Origin: Fragilariopsis cylindrus CCMP1102
Lineage: Eukaryota; Bacillariophyta; Bacillariophyceae; Bacillariales; Bacillariaceae
Length of the DNA: 64,000 bases
Direction: 5' to 3'
Assembly (NCBI GenBank): GCA_900095095.1
Contig: FMBT01000332.1
Span: 1-64,000, forward strand
Positions 1-11,189 of this stretch are shown one piece after another. A model generated the notes under the pieces. The model saw only the letters and a list, made by a program, of their open reading frames with translations. It was not told where the DNA came from and ran no database searches. How positions within the stretch are numbered: position 1 is the stretch's first letter; every line of letters starts with the position of its first letter. The translations under genes were made by a program, and so were the position numbers.

Positions 1-1077
1 ACAAACAACAGTGGTGAAGATGAAGATGAAGTGGTTAGTGCACCACCCTCAACAATGAAAACAGCACCTTATGCTTCTATGCCACCATCAAGTGCAACTG
101 TATCATCGGACGATGGTAATGAATACACGCAGAAATCTCGTGATAAGAAAAAAGTACAAGCACTTGCCGCCGCTGCTCTTGCTAAGAAAATACGGGACAA
201 CAAGATAGCCGAAGAAGACAGCAAGACTGCGAAGATGATACGAGACTTGGACGAAAGGATAGCAAAAGAAACTGCAGAGCGGAGAGAATACACGCAGAAA
301 TCTCGTGATAAGAAAAAAGTACAAGCACTTGCCGCCGCTGCTCTTGCTAAGAAAATAACGGGACAACAAGATAGCCGAAGAAGACAGCAAGACTGCGAAG
401 ATGATACGAGACTTGGACGAAAGGATAGCAAAAGAAACTGCAGAGCGGAAGGCACTACAAGTAGAAAAGAAAAGAAAGACTGAAAAAGAAACTGCAAAGC
501 GGAAGGCACTACAAGTAGAAAAGAAAAGAAAGACTGCAGTAGCATTGGCTGCTAAGAAAATCCGAGGACCAAACAAGAAGAAAAGAAAAAAAGGAGAGAA
601 GGTAGGATTATATTCTACAAAATAATGTAGAGATGCTTGTATCTTATTCTATTATACTCTAACCCATGTATTCGATTCTATTATTTTGTTGTTGTTGCTG
701 TTGTTTCCAGGAATCAGGATGTTGGCGGGGAATACGATACGATGCAATGACAGAGAAGCAACGGAAACAAGCAAAAGCAGAAGTAGAAGCAGCACCAAAA
801 GCTTATGAAGACATGGTGAAGATGTTTCAAGAAGCTGCGAAGAAAAAGTTGAAAGAATCGGTACGTGTTAATTCTATTTGTGTTAGTTGTCAATGTTTAT
901 CCTTATATTTCTGTTATAATCTAACTTTTATTTGTTGAATCTCCTACCTTTTTGGTATAGAAAAAATCAAACGAGATCAGCACAATTGAAAAGACACCCA
1001 CACAACGGTTGGAGACGGGCTACAGGCAACTCACACCCAAACAAACAACCGAGTTGCTTGTGGTCCTTCATAAATAA
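1..1077 (+). CDS. Lys/Ala-rich coiled-coil protein, 5' partial, two introns, one frameshift
   Basis: I do not recognise this gene. The frame is already open at base 1, so the start lies outside the window. A Ser/Pro/Thr-rich stretch leads into a charged coiled coil rich in Lys, Ala, Glu and Arg. A 165-bp segment is tandemly duplicated (121-285 and 286-451). The second copy has one extra A near 359 that moves the frame by +1, and reading continues in the new frame to 601. Two GT-AG introns fit: 602-710 (gtagga...tttccag) and 861-960 (gtacgt...gtatag). Both keep phase 0 and join exons 711-860 and 961-1077, with a stop at 1075-1077. The downstream exons are also helical and Lys-rich (about residues EKQRKQAKAEVEAAPKAYED). 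A nuclear or structural coiled-coil role is conceivable but not shown. The frameshift may be an assembly error. Confidence 0.5.
121..451 (+). repeat. 165-bp in-frame tandem duplication with a 1-bp insertion
   Basis: The block starting gaatacacgcagaaatctcg occurs at 121 and again at 286, and the copies match almost base for base. The unit is 55 codons, so the duplication itself preserved the frame. The only evident difference is one extra A in the second copy (aaaataacggg instead of aaaatacggg near 350-360). Near identity implies a recent event. Confidence 0.85.
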
Positions 1078-1875
1078 GCAACGTAAAAAACGCTTTCCTT
1101 GGACATTCGTTCTTAACAAAAGACACAACGAGTCGTGCTCTCAAGTATCTTTATCAGCAATTCGTCACGGATTAATGCATTATCCAGATACATGCCATCC
1201 AAAGGTAGTACAATGGAATGGTGTTTCTAAATTTTGTATTAACTCTCATATTCCGTTGCTTATTGCTTTATTTATGGCCTTGAGAAATGATGATGATAAT
1301 CACAAATTCAATAGTGAAGAGTGGAACAAAATTCACACGGAAGTGATGTACGGTTGCCAATACGCCATTGATCGAAGAGAAAAGAGAAAGGGAAGGTTGG
1401 ATCCAATTCGAATCCACTAACGGGATCAACCATTGAAAAGACTGGCGAAGTTGATAAGGATGGCAAGCTTGTGTGGAAACGAATTGATGCCCGTCCTAAG
1501 TTTCACAATAATGCTAACATCAGAAATACAAGTCACCAGTTTACTGGTGGTGGAACTGGTTCTGCTTATATTACAAGAACTGTTGACGGCGTGTCTATTG
1601 TTTGGCCTGAATTTAACGATATCATCACCGTACAAGCCATCACGGATCTAGGGAAAAGTCTGATGAATCATCTTTCAATTACTGATCACTCTGTTGTGGG
1701 TAAGCTCCTTGAAATGCGTCATTGGCATTCCATGAACTATTTTGGCCATCGACCTGTTGGAATCTACTGGTTCCATAAAGATGGAGGAACATTATCTTCA
1801 ATGACGAACGACGAAATGGAATCAGTAGCAAGTAAAGGTGCACAATGGATAAAGAGCACAGCTCAATACAAATAG
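1078..1875 (+). pseudogene. Decayed or indel-broken coding sequence
   Basis: Protein-like sequence continues after the stop at 1075 but in changing frames. One frame reads to 1420 and includes a hydrophobic stretch around HIPLLIALFMALR and an EEWNKIHTEVMYGCQYAIDR segment. The frame shifts near 1380-1395 and then stays open to a stop at 1875, ending with WHSMNYFGHRPVGIYWFHKD and a Lys/Gln tail. About three single-base changes would give one long frame, perhaps continuous with the upstream gene. I do not recognise a family. A decayed mobile-element gene or a host gene with sequencing indels are both possible. Confidence 0.35.
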
Positions 1876-2543
1876 AATATATATTGTTTAATATTTGTCT
1901 CATTATTATTATAAAAATGTGAATACAATTGCTAGCAGTATAAGATCAAGACCTACCGTCGTTATTGTTATCATTAGTAGCAGTATTCGAAGAGATACTG
2001 GATACTAGTAAAATAGCTAGTGTTATTACCCTCACTGGCTGGACAACCTTTGTGCTGGGTTCAATCCCCAGGTAAATTCTACTACTGTTTCTGCCTGTTA
2101 CTTTATTCAAAATAACCAGGATTTAAAACATAAAACCCCCACCATCAACTAATGCATAGACTCGTCGTCGATGATTTTATGTCATAATAAGTATATGTAC
2201 TCGACTCTACTCAATCAACTCGTCGCTGTCGAAGCCAACAGCTCAACATTTTTCTTCTTAATTTACCTACTACAGTAGTAACTACAAAATGACAAAGGAA
2301 CGATCACATTTTACGTATAATATAAATAATTATAGATATATTAGTATTTTTATTCATTGAAACAATTCTTGTAGACGTCTGAACCGTTCATACTAACTAT
2401 GGTTCAATATAGAATTATATTTCATGTGTCTTTTTCTTTTTATAATGGGTTGCTCTCTCTCTTTTCTTTTCTTTCTTTTTTTCCTGATTGTTGTTTCTTT
2501 TTTCCTTCCACTTCTTCCTTTTTCAGTCTGAATTTAGTAGAAA
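1876..2543. other. Intergenic spacer with a tRNA-like T-arm
   Basis: No credible reading frame. Positions 2055-2071 form a perfect 5-bp stem (ctggg/cccag) around the 7-nt loop ttcaatc, and ggttcaatccc matches the tRNA B-box consensus. A weak box-A-like tagctagtgtta lies at about 2009-2020, but no complementary acceptor stem is found. Further right are pyrimidine-rich tracts (2450-2525). Confidence 0.5.
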
Positions 2544-4982
2544 TCAATCAAATATTGATCTAGCAATTTCATCAAATTCATTGTAGTTGGGAACAGCAAC
2601 ACTAACGGTGCCATAAACAGCAATAAGATTGGCTGCTAATGTCCACAATAATGATATTAATGTATCATCGAATTCTAATAATAATTGATAGATTAATATC
2701 AATATTATTAAACATGATATTAAACCAAATTGGACAGTCGATACGAAAGCAACAATCCTGGACGTTGCTGGATGACCTAACTCATTCCGAAATAATTTAT
2801 ACGTTGCACGTAGGAATAAATCAAACGGAACACCCTCAGGATTATTTGTTGTTGCTCTATACATCGTTCGTCCATATTTTATAACATCACCTTTCTTATA
2901 TCGTTTTCGTGGTTCCCATTCAGATGTTTGTTGTTCCTTTTGTTGTTGCTGTAAGTGCTGTAACGTCGACGATGATTTGTTACTTTTGCTGCTGCTGGTA
3001 TTATTGTTATTATCTGATGACGACGAATGTTTATTGTCTTTGTTGTTCAACATATAATCGTCGTCGTCGTCGATTGCAATCCACCCTCCTGCAAGGTATC
3101 CTGTAATACCTAAATGTGATCGATTCAATGTCGCAGCTTGTGCCAACAATAATGAAAGTGTTGTAACCACAACAGAAATACCAATCATATATGCTGATAC
3201 AGTATCAGGTCGTAATAAATTATCACCAACCGAAAATGGTTTTTCGCCAGTACCGCCACTACTACCATCTTGATAATCACTTCGAAGTGGGGAGGTTATC
3301 CCAGCAAAGAACATTACCTTTGACAATTCCAATAGTCCCGATTTAGTTGCACATTGACCTGTTGTTTTACATGCAAATTCTGTTCTTGGTAGTATAGCAC
3401 AAATAAAAACATTTTCCATTAGACGTATCAATGCAACCTTACAAATCAATTTAAAACGATGATCTGTTATAATTGATTGATATTGTTCTAACCATGGCTG
3501 GTCACGATATTTTTCCCCCATCTCCTCTACCACCACACCCCCACCCTTCGAACTACTGTTACGATGACTAGACTTGTTACCTCCGCTATCGGCAACACCA
3601 GATAATACAGAGGACGATGCTTGTTTTTTAGATGCAGTACGTAATGATTTTACAATATTCGATGATCCAGAAACTAAATCAGGTATTGGTAATAATATAA
3701 CACGTCCGAAACAGAATATACCGAGTACTGTTGCTGGGATCATTATATAGTAAAAACATTCAATCCAACTGGGTGGAGATGATCGTTCGTATAAACCAAA
3801 TGGTGGTGTTGTATCATGTAGGTACCCGCCAGAATATCCCACCGCAGTAGAATATTTCATGGCCTCCATTTGCAATGCATGATCCGTCACAAATGGTGAG
3901 TGAACAACATTACCACTATTACTATTTAGATTATGTTCCTTAGTGGGATTATAATGACTAGCAGGTGCTGTACCATAAAAGAAATATTCTACATCACGTA
4001 ACAGGTATGTAATATCACCATATATCCAACTAAAGTATCGTGTAAAACCATTCACAGTACCACTTAAATTTTGAATAGAATTCGAATCATAGTAACTGTT
4101 GTTGTTGTCACTGTCACTGTCATCATTGTTATAATAGGATGATGGTGTTTGATTATTATTATTATAACTTAATGGATATTCATAACAAAAATATAAAAAT
4201 AATAATGTAACAATTGGTAATACCATTTGTAAGGATGGTGTGTAAGTATTAATAATGTTATTCCAATAATCTTCTGATGTTGCCACCGCTAAACTGGATG
4301 GAAATACATTCTGTATATCGGAACATTTGATATAAAACCATTCCATGGATCGATCAACTATACCACGAATAGTATTATCTTGGTTACTGTAAGTATTGTT
4401 GTTATGGTTGTTGTTCTGTTTGTTATTGGATTTATTGCTACGACGATTATATTTTGATGAGGATGATGACAATCCTGATAATAATCCGGATGATTGGGGA
4501 TTGTTGTTAGATGTTAAACTTGACACTAAATCATTTTCAACTCCCATCATAGTTGCAATATCATCTGCAGCAGTATGATTTGTACCAATGAATTTAGAGA
4601 CAATATGTGATTTGGGTCGATCAAATATTTGTCCCGCTAATACAAAAGTACAGATAAAATCAATGATATTTTCAATTGGATTAAATTGAAATTTACCAGG
4701 TGATAATATACCAGGGATGGTACGTTCACTCACACACGTGTATGTATCACAAGATATTAATAGATAACGGATCCATAAATTACGTGATAACCATACTGAG
4801 ATCAATATCGTATATCGTATATCACGTCCTATTGCTGCATATCCTAACATTGATAAACTGATTAGTAAATAGAATTCATGACGTAAATGAACAGTGGTTG
4901 GTCCAAATAGACGATAGGATATATTCCATGATGATCCGCCTCGTCGTCCTACTACTCCCGAGGATGATGATGATGATCCCAT
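2544..4982 (-). CDS. Large multi-pass membrane protein, diatom hypothetical
   Basis: An uninterrupted frame of about 812 residues from the ATG at 4982 (MGSSSSSS). An earlier in-frame ATG at 5093 would add a stretch made mostly by a CTT microsatellite, so I prefer 4982. There are about ten hydrophobic segments. They lie near the N-terminus (FYLLISLSMLGYAAI, YTILISVWLSR, IIDFICTFVLAGQIF), mid-protein (MVLPIVTLLFLYFCYEYPL, IPATVLGIFCFGRVILLPI) and C-terminus (ISVVVTTLSLLLAQAA, LISCLIILILIYQLLL, TLAANLIAVYGTVSVAV). Between them are Asn/Ser/Asp low-complexity loops. A hydrophilic stretch shortly before the last membrane segments reads EWEPRKRYKKGDVIKYGR followed by TMYRAT, which resembles a CBM5/12 chitin-binding module. 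No transporter family signature is recognised. A cell-surface or vesicle membrane protein is an inference. Confidence 0.75.
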   Translation of the reverse strand: MGSSSSSSGVVGRRGGSSWNISYRLFGPTTVHLRHEFYLLISLSMLGYAAIGRDIRYTILISVWLSRNLWIRYLLISCDTYTCVSERTIPGILSPGKFQFNPIENIIDFICTFVLAGQIFDRPKSHIVSKFIGTNHTAADDIATMMGVENDLVSSLTSNNNPQSSGLLSGLSSSSSKYNRRSNKSNNKQNNNHNNNTYSNQDNTIRGIVDRSMEWFYIKCSDIQNVFPSSLAVATSEDYWNNIINTYTPSLQMVLPIVTLLFLYFCYEYPLSYNNNNQTPSSYYNNDDSDSDNNNSYYDSNSIQNLSGTVNGFTRYFSWIYGDITYLLRDVEYFFYGTAPASHYNPTKEHNLNSNSGNVVHSPFVTDHALQMEAMKYSTAVGYSGGYLHDTTPPFGLYERSSPPSWIECFYYIMIPATVLGIFCFGRVILLPIPDLVSGSSNIVKSLRTASKKQASSSVLSGVADSGGNKSSHRNSSSKGGGVVVEEMGEKYRDQPWLEQYQSIITDHRFKLICKVALIRLMENVFICAILPRTEFACKTTGQCATKSGLLELSKVMFFAGITSPLRSDYQDGSSGGTGEKPFSVGDNLLRPDTVSAYMIGISVVVTTLSLLLAQAATLNRSHLGITGYLAGGWIAIDDDDDYMLNNKDNKHSSSSDNNNNTSSSKSNKSSSTLQHLQQQQKEQQTSEWEPRKRYKKGDVIKYGRTMYRATTNNPEGVPFDLFLRATYKLFRNELGHPATSRIVAFVSTVQFGLISCLIILILIYQLLLEFDDTLISLLWTLAANLIAVYGTVSVAVPNYNEFDEIARSIFD

Positions 4983-5003
4983 TTTTTTTTTTCCTCCCTT
5001 GTT

Positions 5004-5028
5004 CCTTCTTCTTCTTCTTCTTCTTCTT
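5004..5028. repeat. CTT trinucleotide microsatellite
   Basis: A run of cttcttctt repeats just upstream of the preferred start codon of the membrane-protein gene. On the minus strand it reads as poly-Arg codons if translation starts at the upstream ATG. Confidence 0.8.
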
Positions 5029-5093
5029 GAAACAGAATAGAATGAAGTATTCGTTATATATACTTGAAGTATACTAATAATATATACTTTCAA

Positions 5094-5435
5094 ACTAAAC
5101 TTTTGTCTTACTGCTTTATGTCTCTTTAAATGTTTACAATAGCGAAGACAAATTTAAGAATGTTAGATGTGAAATGATAGAAGATGGTGTGCATGAAAGA
5201 GGAGGAATAAAAGATTGGACTTAATTAGCGCTAAATCTGTTCGCGTCGCGCGTCGTCTGTCCGTTATTCTAATATTATTTTCAAACAATAATTTAGCAAT
5301 ATTATTTTTTCACACCGACCATGGTATTACATTACTTTACCTAATACCTGAAGCTGTCGGTACTGTATCACAATAGAGGCTTTACGGTTGGTTAACTTTC
5401 ATTATTTGATAGCTACATTTGATACATTTGATAAA
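5094..5435. promoter_or_regulatory. Divergent intergenic region
   Basis: About 340 bp between the leftward membrane-protein gene and the rightward SET gene. Both 5' ends face it, so it should hold both promoters. I see no clear TATA box or named motif. Confidence 0.4.
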
Positions 5436-6605
5436 ATGTTTGCCTCCTCGCTGATGCCGATACTACTGCTTGTACCGTATATGGTGCTGCTACTGATAAT
5501 ACCACCAGAAGCGACAGTAGTAGTAGTAGCATTTCTTCATCACGTACCGGTATGCACGAAAATAAAAAATACTCAGGAACATTATCATTATGTATCCGTA
5601 CAGTCTGATGATTATGAAATTACTAGCGAAGATGAAGAAGACTGTAGTAGTATACGATATCAAATCAATAAAGTATTAATGGACAAACGAATAGAACTTT
5701 TAGCTGCTGATACCGTCGAACTGAATAGAGTACATCCAAAGAGTATAGTTCCAGAAGATAATGAAATGAGAGATACTACTACCACTATTACTACCGATCA
5801 AATGATTACTGAAATATTACTTTCTAGTCGATTAGAGATGCCATTTCTGAAATCCACAAAAGTCGGTCCAAGTACTATTGACGGTGCAGGACGTGGTCTA
5901 TTTGCAACTGTGGATATAAATGAGGGTGAAGTTATCACATGCTATCCAGGAGATGCTGTACTATATGAGATGAGTAGTAATAGTAGTCCCTCTTCTTCTT
6001 CTTCCTCCTCCTCCACAGTAGATGATGATGATGAAAATTACGACGACGACGAAGAAAAAGAATCATATGACTATGATGAGGATGAAGATGAGGATGAGGA
6101 TGAGGATGAGGATGAGGACGAGGATGAGGATTTTACCGATGCAATGGTACTATGGGGCATCCATGTTCCCGAAAACGATCGTTGGGATGATGATGCAGTA
6201 TTTGATGGATCCGAAACAAACATTCCTTTAACAGCCTACGCTGTTTCTGTAGATGATCAATATTCCGTGATGGGCCATCCAGAGTTAGATATCAATCCAG
6301 CCTATTCTGGTCATTATGCCAATGATGGTGCAGGTCATCTTGCATTAGAAACACCAACATCCGAAGCTAATAGAGCAGCTGCGTTAGAATTGGGTTTGGA
6401 TACCGAATATTCTTCTGATAACATCGGAGTAGGAGGTGTTGAGGAGAATATTGTAGCCTATGTTCTGAAGAGTTTTGAAGTGGCGAACGCAAAAATCGTG
6501 GAACTTGGAGGTATCCATGTTGCAGTGGTTGCGACGAGAGATATTCAGGCAGATGACGAAATTATGGTAACGTATGGACCAGACCATTGGTTAGGGTATA
6601 GCTAA
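5436..6605 (+). CDS. SET-domain-like protein with N-terminal signal/anchor
   Basis: About 389 residues from the ATG at 5436. An in-frame ATG at 5388 is possible, but the nearer one is followed at once by a hydrophobic signal or anchor (SSLMPILLLVPYMVLLLI). Near residues 140-170 is a SET N-terminal-type motif, GAGRGLFATVDINEGEVI, then YPGD. Near residues 360-388 is the matching C-terminal part, HVAVVATRDIQADDEIMVTY followed by G. These are the two ends of a SET fold split by a long insert. The insert includes a Ser run and an Asp/Glu run encoded by gatgag repeats around 6075-6130. The canonical NHxxxPN motif is not evident, so methyltransferase activity is uncertain. A membrane or lumenal location is unusual for SET enzymes. 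Confidence 0.65.
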   Translation: MFASSLMPILLLVPYMVLLLIIPPEATVVVVAFLHHVPVCTKIKNTQEHYHYVSVQSDDYEITSEDEEDCSSIRYQINKVLMDKRIELLAADTVELNRVHPKSIVPEDNEMRDTTTTITTDQMITEILLSSRLEMPFLKSTKVGPSTIDGAGRGLFATVDINEGEVITCYPGDAVLYEMSSNSSPSSSSSSSSTVDDDDENYDDDEEKESYDYDEDEDEDEDEDEDEDEDEDFTDAMVLWGIHVPENDRWDDDAVFDGSETNIPLTAYAVSVDDQYSVMGHPELDINPAYSGHYANDGAGHLALETPTSEANRAAALELGLDTEYSSDNIGVGGVEENIVAYVLKSFEVANAKIVELGGIHVAVVATRDIQADDEIMVTYGPDHWLGYS

Positions 6606-6857
6606 GGTGCTTGCTTCTTTGCGTGGCGCTGAAGGGTTTATAATAATACGATAATAACATCATGATTTTGACGTGACTATAAAAGTTTAAACAATGTAAT
6701 AATAGAATGGAATAGAAACTAGCAAAGAAAAACGAAGCTAATAAGTTTATTTGTTTCTAAAATAATATATATTCAACATACGATACCCCCCATACGGTTG
6801 CATGTCACTGATAAATAATAATAACACGATTTTTTTGGAACTTCAATAAATAACCCA

Positions 6858-8855
6858 TCAATTTACTTTATTCCAACGCCGGCGACGACGCGACTCAATA
6901 TTTGACACCAAGGCTTCGATGCAGAAATCATTCGTCAGACCTACATCAGTCAGTGACTGGAATTGTTCAATACCACAAGCAGGAGATTTCAGATATGATC
7001 CATCGTTCACTTCATTTTTGTTATCGGTCTGAATTCGCAGTCCGCTATTAGCATCCGTTGAAGAAATACCGACGCAAAATTCCTCTTGAAAGATCATCAG
7101 ATCCATGCTTAAATCAGCTGTATTTTCACCGAATGTGTATCCGAAAACCTCTTCAGTGTATAACAATACACTTTCCATTGGTCCATCTGCCGCATTTCCG
7201 GCAAAAACATTTATCTTTAAATCGGTAGGAACAGCTGCAGATTCGCCAATCCAGAATCGGACAGATTCGATTTGAAATGGAATGCTTACATCGAATAGAT
7301 CGATATTGAAGCAATTCACAATATCGTTAGGATTGCCTCCTACCGTTTCCGTATCAGGATCTACACTAGCACATCCAATACCATTAGTGGGACCGTTGCA
7401 TACACCAGGTACATCCTGGAATGAAAGAACAGTAGCTCCTGATGGGAGTGGTTCGTCGACGATTGGTTCATCTACGATTGGCTCGTCAACAATTGGTTCG
7501 TCAGCAATTGGCTCGTCTACGATTGGTTCGTCTACGATTGGTTCGTCAACGTTTGGTTCGTCTACGATTGGATCATCTACGACTGGTTCGTCAACAATTG
7601 GTTCGTCTATGATTGGCTCGTCTACGATTGGTTCGTCGTCATCAACATCATCATCGCTATTTGGTAACCATGTTCCAGAACATTGAGTAAATATTTCACA
7701 TCGGTCCCGATTTGTATTACATATTGGGTTGGTACTGCATGCTTCGATGTCTCCTCCGAATCTACCACAACAACCGGCATCATCATCGACGTCATCATCA
7801 ACATCATCATCGCTATCCGATAACCATGTTCCGGAACATACAGCAAGAATTTCACATCGGTCCTGATTTGTATTACATCTTTGGTTGGTACCGCATATTT
7901 GGCCGCCGTCTATTCCGAATCCAGCACAACATCCGTCTTCAGATGGACCATCAGTACTTGAAACGTCAGCGGATGGAGCTGTAGTAATAGCAACGGTTGT
8001 TGGTGTCGTAGTCTCAGGCACGGTGGTTGAACTACCACTTGATGGAGCTGCAGTAATAGCAAAGGTTGTTGGTGCCGAAGTCTCAGGCACGGTGGTTGAA
8101 CTAGCACTCGATGGAGCTGTAGTAACAGCAACGGTTGTCGGTGCCGTAGTCTCAGGCACGGTGGTTGAACTAACGCTCGATGGAGCTTCAGTTGAACTGA
8201 CAGCGGTCGGAGCTGCAGTAGGAGACTCGGTTGTCGGAGCAAGTGTTGGTGAAGCTGTTGGAGCTACCGATAATTCACACTTCCCTAAAGTGCACACTAA
8301 TCCTCACAACATTGAGATCGTTGAAAAGCATACTATGTTTAGGTGTACAAAATCTGTAACTCCGATACAAGGAAATGTAGGTGCTGCTGTTGGGATGGTC
8401 GGAGCTGCAGTAGGAGACTCGGTTGTCGAGATTCGGTACTTGGAACGGTAGTGTTAGAAGGACTTTCAGTCATATTAGAATCGGTGGGTGCCACAGTAGA
8501 TACGCCTGCTGTTGGGGCAGATGTGGTTGGAGCAGATGTGGTTGGATTATACGATGGTGCATTTGTCTGTGGAACCTGAGTCTCTGGTGGTGGAGGAGGA
8601 TAAGGATTCTTCACTCCTTCAGGATAATAATACCTAGCAGAGAACGCAGGATTTGACGCAGGAGTTGGAGGAGCCGTTATGCTGTGAACTGCCCCACGTG
8701 TTCGAGATTTCTATTATCTTCCATTCTCTTTGTCCTCAAGTACGCCGAGGTGGAAGCATTATCGAACTACCATTTAGAACCATGACCAGTAGAAGAAACG
8801 CCCCTCGTAGCCAGCATCGACGACGGGCAATCAAGTCTCCTTTAATTCCAACCAT
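6858..8855 (-). CDS. Secreted APT/Cys-rich protein with DEPIV repeats, two exons, frameshift(s)
   Basis: A probable extracellular protein. I place the start at 8855. The first 28 residues contain a signal peptide ([18 protein letters not shown]). An 82-bp GT-AG intron (8770-8689) joins in phase to exon 2, which encodes Pro-rich and PTTSAP-type sequence. Near 8425-8440 the frame slips, and a second break follows before 8297. The remainder is open to the stop at 6858. In order it contains APT/TTVPET repeats, two copies of a Cys module (CCxxFG...[15 protein letters not shown]...CSGTWL), Asp-rich linkers, a DEPIV 15-bp minisatellite (7452-7635), and a C-terminal globular region with paired cysteines resembling diatom hypothetical extracellular domains. 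An adhesion or wall role is inferred from composition only. Confidence 0.6.
7452..7635 (-). repeat. 15-bp minisatellite encoding DEPIV
   Basis: Roughly a dozen copies of a 15-bp unit (attggttcgtctacg variants), translated on the minus strand as Asp-Glu-Pro-Ile/Val-Val/Ile. Third-base variation between copies (gat/gac, att/atc) indicates selection or age rather than simple slippage. Confidence 0.85.
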
Positions 8856-9454
8856 TGTTTTGTCAAGTAGGAGTATAATTCGGAAAGTATAACTCTATTG
8901 TAAAAAAGGTTAGATAGATATTTTCTAGTTGTCTACCTTACCAGAGTACAGTTGAAAAATTGGTGGCGAGTTGCTGTCTCCTTGTCTGCTCTGATGGCTG
9001 GTTGGTGCGAGCTAGTTGATGGCAGATATGTATAAACAAAAACAAAATTGTTGTATCGATCGCGGAAACTTCCTTCATTAGGGTCGATTGTCGCGCATTT
9101 TGTGAACTAAAAATCTCTCCCTATCGCTAACAAAATACAATGGTTTACCCTAAGTAAAAAATAACGATAAATCAGTCGTGGATCTATAAATGGTGGTTTT
9201 TAACCGTTTACGTTAAACTCGAGAAAGCGCGGTCCGCTCAGTTTTTGCATACCTTCACAAGATATCGTTACAATTAATTATTCCGATTTAAATTTAAAAA
9301 AAGGAAACCTGCTTCCTTCGATATTCACATCGAAGATGTTTTCTTGAATTTGAATTCATAACCTTTACTCTATCTTTTTCAAAGAAAAGACAGGAATTTA
9401 AATTTTTAATCAATATCTCCGCTAAGTCTATAGACAATTCATTGTATAGTAACA
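8856..9454. promoter_or_regulatory. Divergent intergenic region
   Basis: About 600 bp between the 5' ends of the leftward secreted-protein gene and the rightward sulfotransferase gene. It is AT-rich, with no reading frame of note and no motif I can name with confidence. Presumably it holds both promoters. Confidence 0.4.
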
Positions 9455-10788
9455 ATGGCAGGTAGAACTAGTTACATACGAATTGCAGTGATTGTTACTA
9501 TCTCTTGGTACGCTTTCACAACCCTATTCTTCATGATAGTGTTGAACCGAGGAGATATTGAAACCACCACGTCCCTTCGTCATGATGTCATGACTGCCAC
9601 CCTACTGCCACCAAGAAGGCATCTAAGAGAAGAAGAGACAGCAGCGGAAGCACTAACTAAAAGTAGAATCAACAAATCTAAAATTGCACCTTCTATTAAA
9701 GAAAATGGAAGCGACATAATCAATTCCGAAACAAACGAATTCATTAATACTGCAACGAATGTAAGAGCAGATGCTATACCTCCTCAATGTGATAAGCTCC
9801 CGCTTGTCAGTGGTCGTCACTTCTTTAGAAATCGACTACGGGTTGTAGATCAAGATCTTACAGACATATGTGGGCCTAAGGTTATGATTATAGGTAGCAT
9901 GAAGTGTGGAACTAATAAACTCGCAGAATTACTTCTACAGCATCCAAGAATCAAATTGAATTCGTGCAATCTTTCCAATACACAAGGAGGATGCAATCAG
10001 GGCTTATTTCAAGCAGCGCTCAAGCAAGGACTTGTCTTTGAAGGAAATGACTTTACCCACATCCGCAGAGATGATCCTGACGGCTGGCTGAATAATTATG
10101 GAAAGCGGTTGCCATTGACAGACGGAATCAGCACGATGACTTTCGATAAGTCACCTTCGTATATGGATATACCATTCTTTCCTGACGTTGCGAAAACATC
10201 AAAGAAATATCTACCCAATGTGAAAATAGTTGCAACTCTATGCAATCCAGCAGAACGCCTATTTAGTGAATTGAACCATTTGCTTAACTCGAATCGCGAA
10301 GGGTTCCATCAATTCTATCATGATAATGATGTAACTCCACCAGTAGATTTCTCTTCGTTCGTCGACTTGTTAAAACCTGAAAATCCGATATGTAATGAAA
10401 AGAATGGTTTCTGTGAAAGCAATCGGATGCAATATTTGAAGAAAGGTGAGTTTCTCAACAACCTCCGTCCCTGGTACGAGGAATACGGCGAAGAAAACGT
10501 TTTACTCGTCGACATGAGTCAAGACCCGACCATTATTGTGGAAACCTCTTGGATCACGTCGGTTCCGACGTACTGCCACTATCTGAATATCCATGGGATG
10601 ACGTGAGGACCCATGCTGTATTTTCGAGTAGTGCCTATGAGGGACGTTCATCGGCGTACCAATATTTCAATGAAGATATGAAATGGCTTGAGAGATACTA
10701 TGAACCACACAATGATGAGCTTGCAAGTAAACTTGGAAAAGATTGGCCAAGAAAATGGAGCTGTCGCTTGAATGGAAATTGTGACTAG
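9455..10788 (+). CDS. Golgi-type PAPS sulfotransferase, one frameshift
   Basis: A type II membrane protein. A short cytosolic tail is followed by an anchor (residues ~10-30, IAVIVTISWYAFTTLFFMIV), a variable stem and a sulfotransferase domain. The 5'-phosphosulfate-binding loop is visible near residue 143 (MIIGSMKCGTNKLAELL). The 3'-phosphate motif is near residue 263 (NPAERLFSELNH). Such enzymes move sulfate from PAPS onto glycans in the Golgi. The first frame stops at 10606, but conserved-looking sequence continues in another frame from about 10543 to 10788 (LLDHVGSDVLPLSEYPWDDV through WPRKWSC). One missing base in the A run of gtggaaacctc at about 10541-10544 explains it. The C-terminus belongs to the family, so this is either an assembly error or a very young lesion. 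Confidence 0.75.
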
Positions 10789-11189
10789 TTCAATATTACT
10801 TAGTGTTGTAACGAGTTTCGCATGAATACTCAACTTGGAGCTTTTCTTCGATTCTCAGAAGTATTGGAATACTCCTGACACGTCGACCGTTTGTCGTTTC
10901 ACGAATAAGTTAACTCGTGCAATATAGTACATAGATGTAGCGGCTTAGCATGTAATAATCATAGCAATCGCATAGAGTGAGATAAAGCCGAAATTCAAAT
11001 AGTATTTGGCAGGTTTTAAAAGGTCTGATGATCTTAATTTTCACTCGCAGTATATATAGATAATTATTATTCTTAAAATAGGTTGTAAAAGTTCAATCAA
11101 CATAACAACATAGCAAGTAATCACTACAATTGCACTACGTCTTCTTAGTTGTGATATATCATTTATCAATTCAAAGTAAAGTGCAGCTA
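10789..11189. other. Convergent intergenic spacer
   Basis: About 400 bp between the 3' end of the sulfotransferase gene and the 3' end of the HA-repeat gene. AT-rich, no coding signal. It should contain the two 3' UTRs and polyadenylation signals. Confidence 0.5.

Noticed and set aside
2005-2080. Functional tRNA gene
   Set aside because: T-arm only. The acceptor stem cannot be paired and the D and anticodon arms are not convincing.
7282-7686. Plus-strand Gly/Ser repeat frame
   Set aside because: Antisense of the DEPIV minisatellite of the secreted-protein gene.
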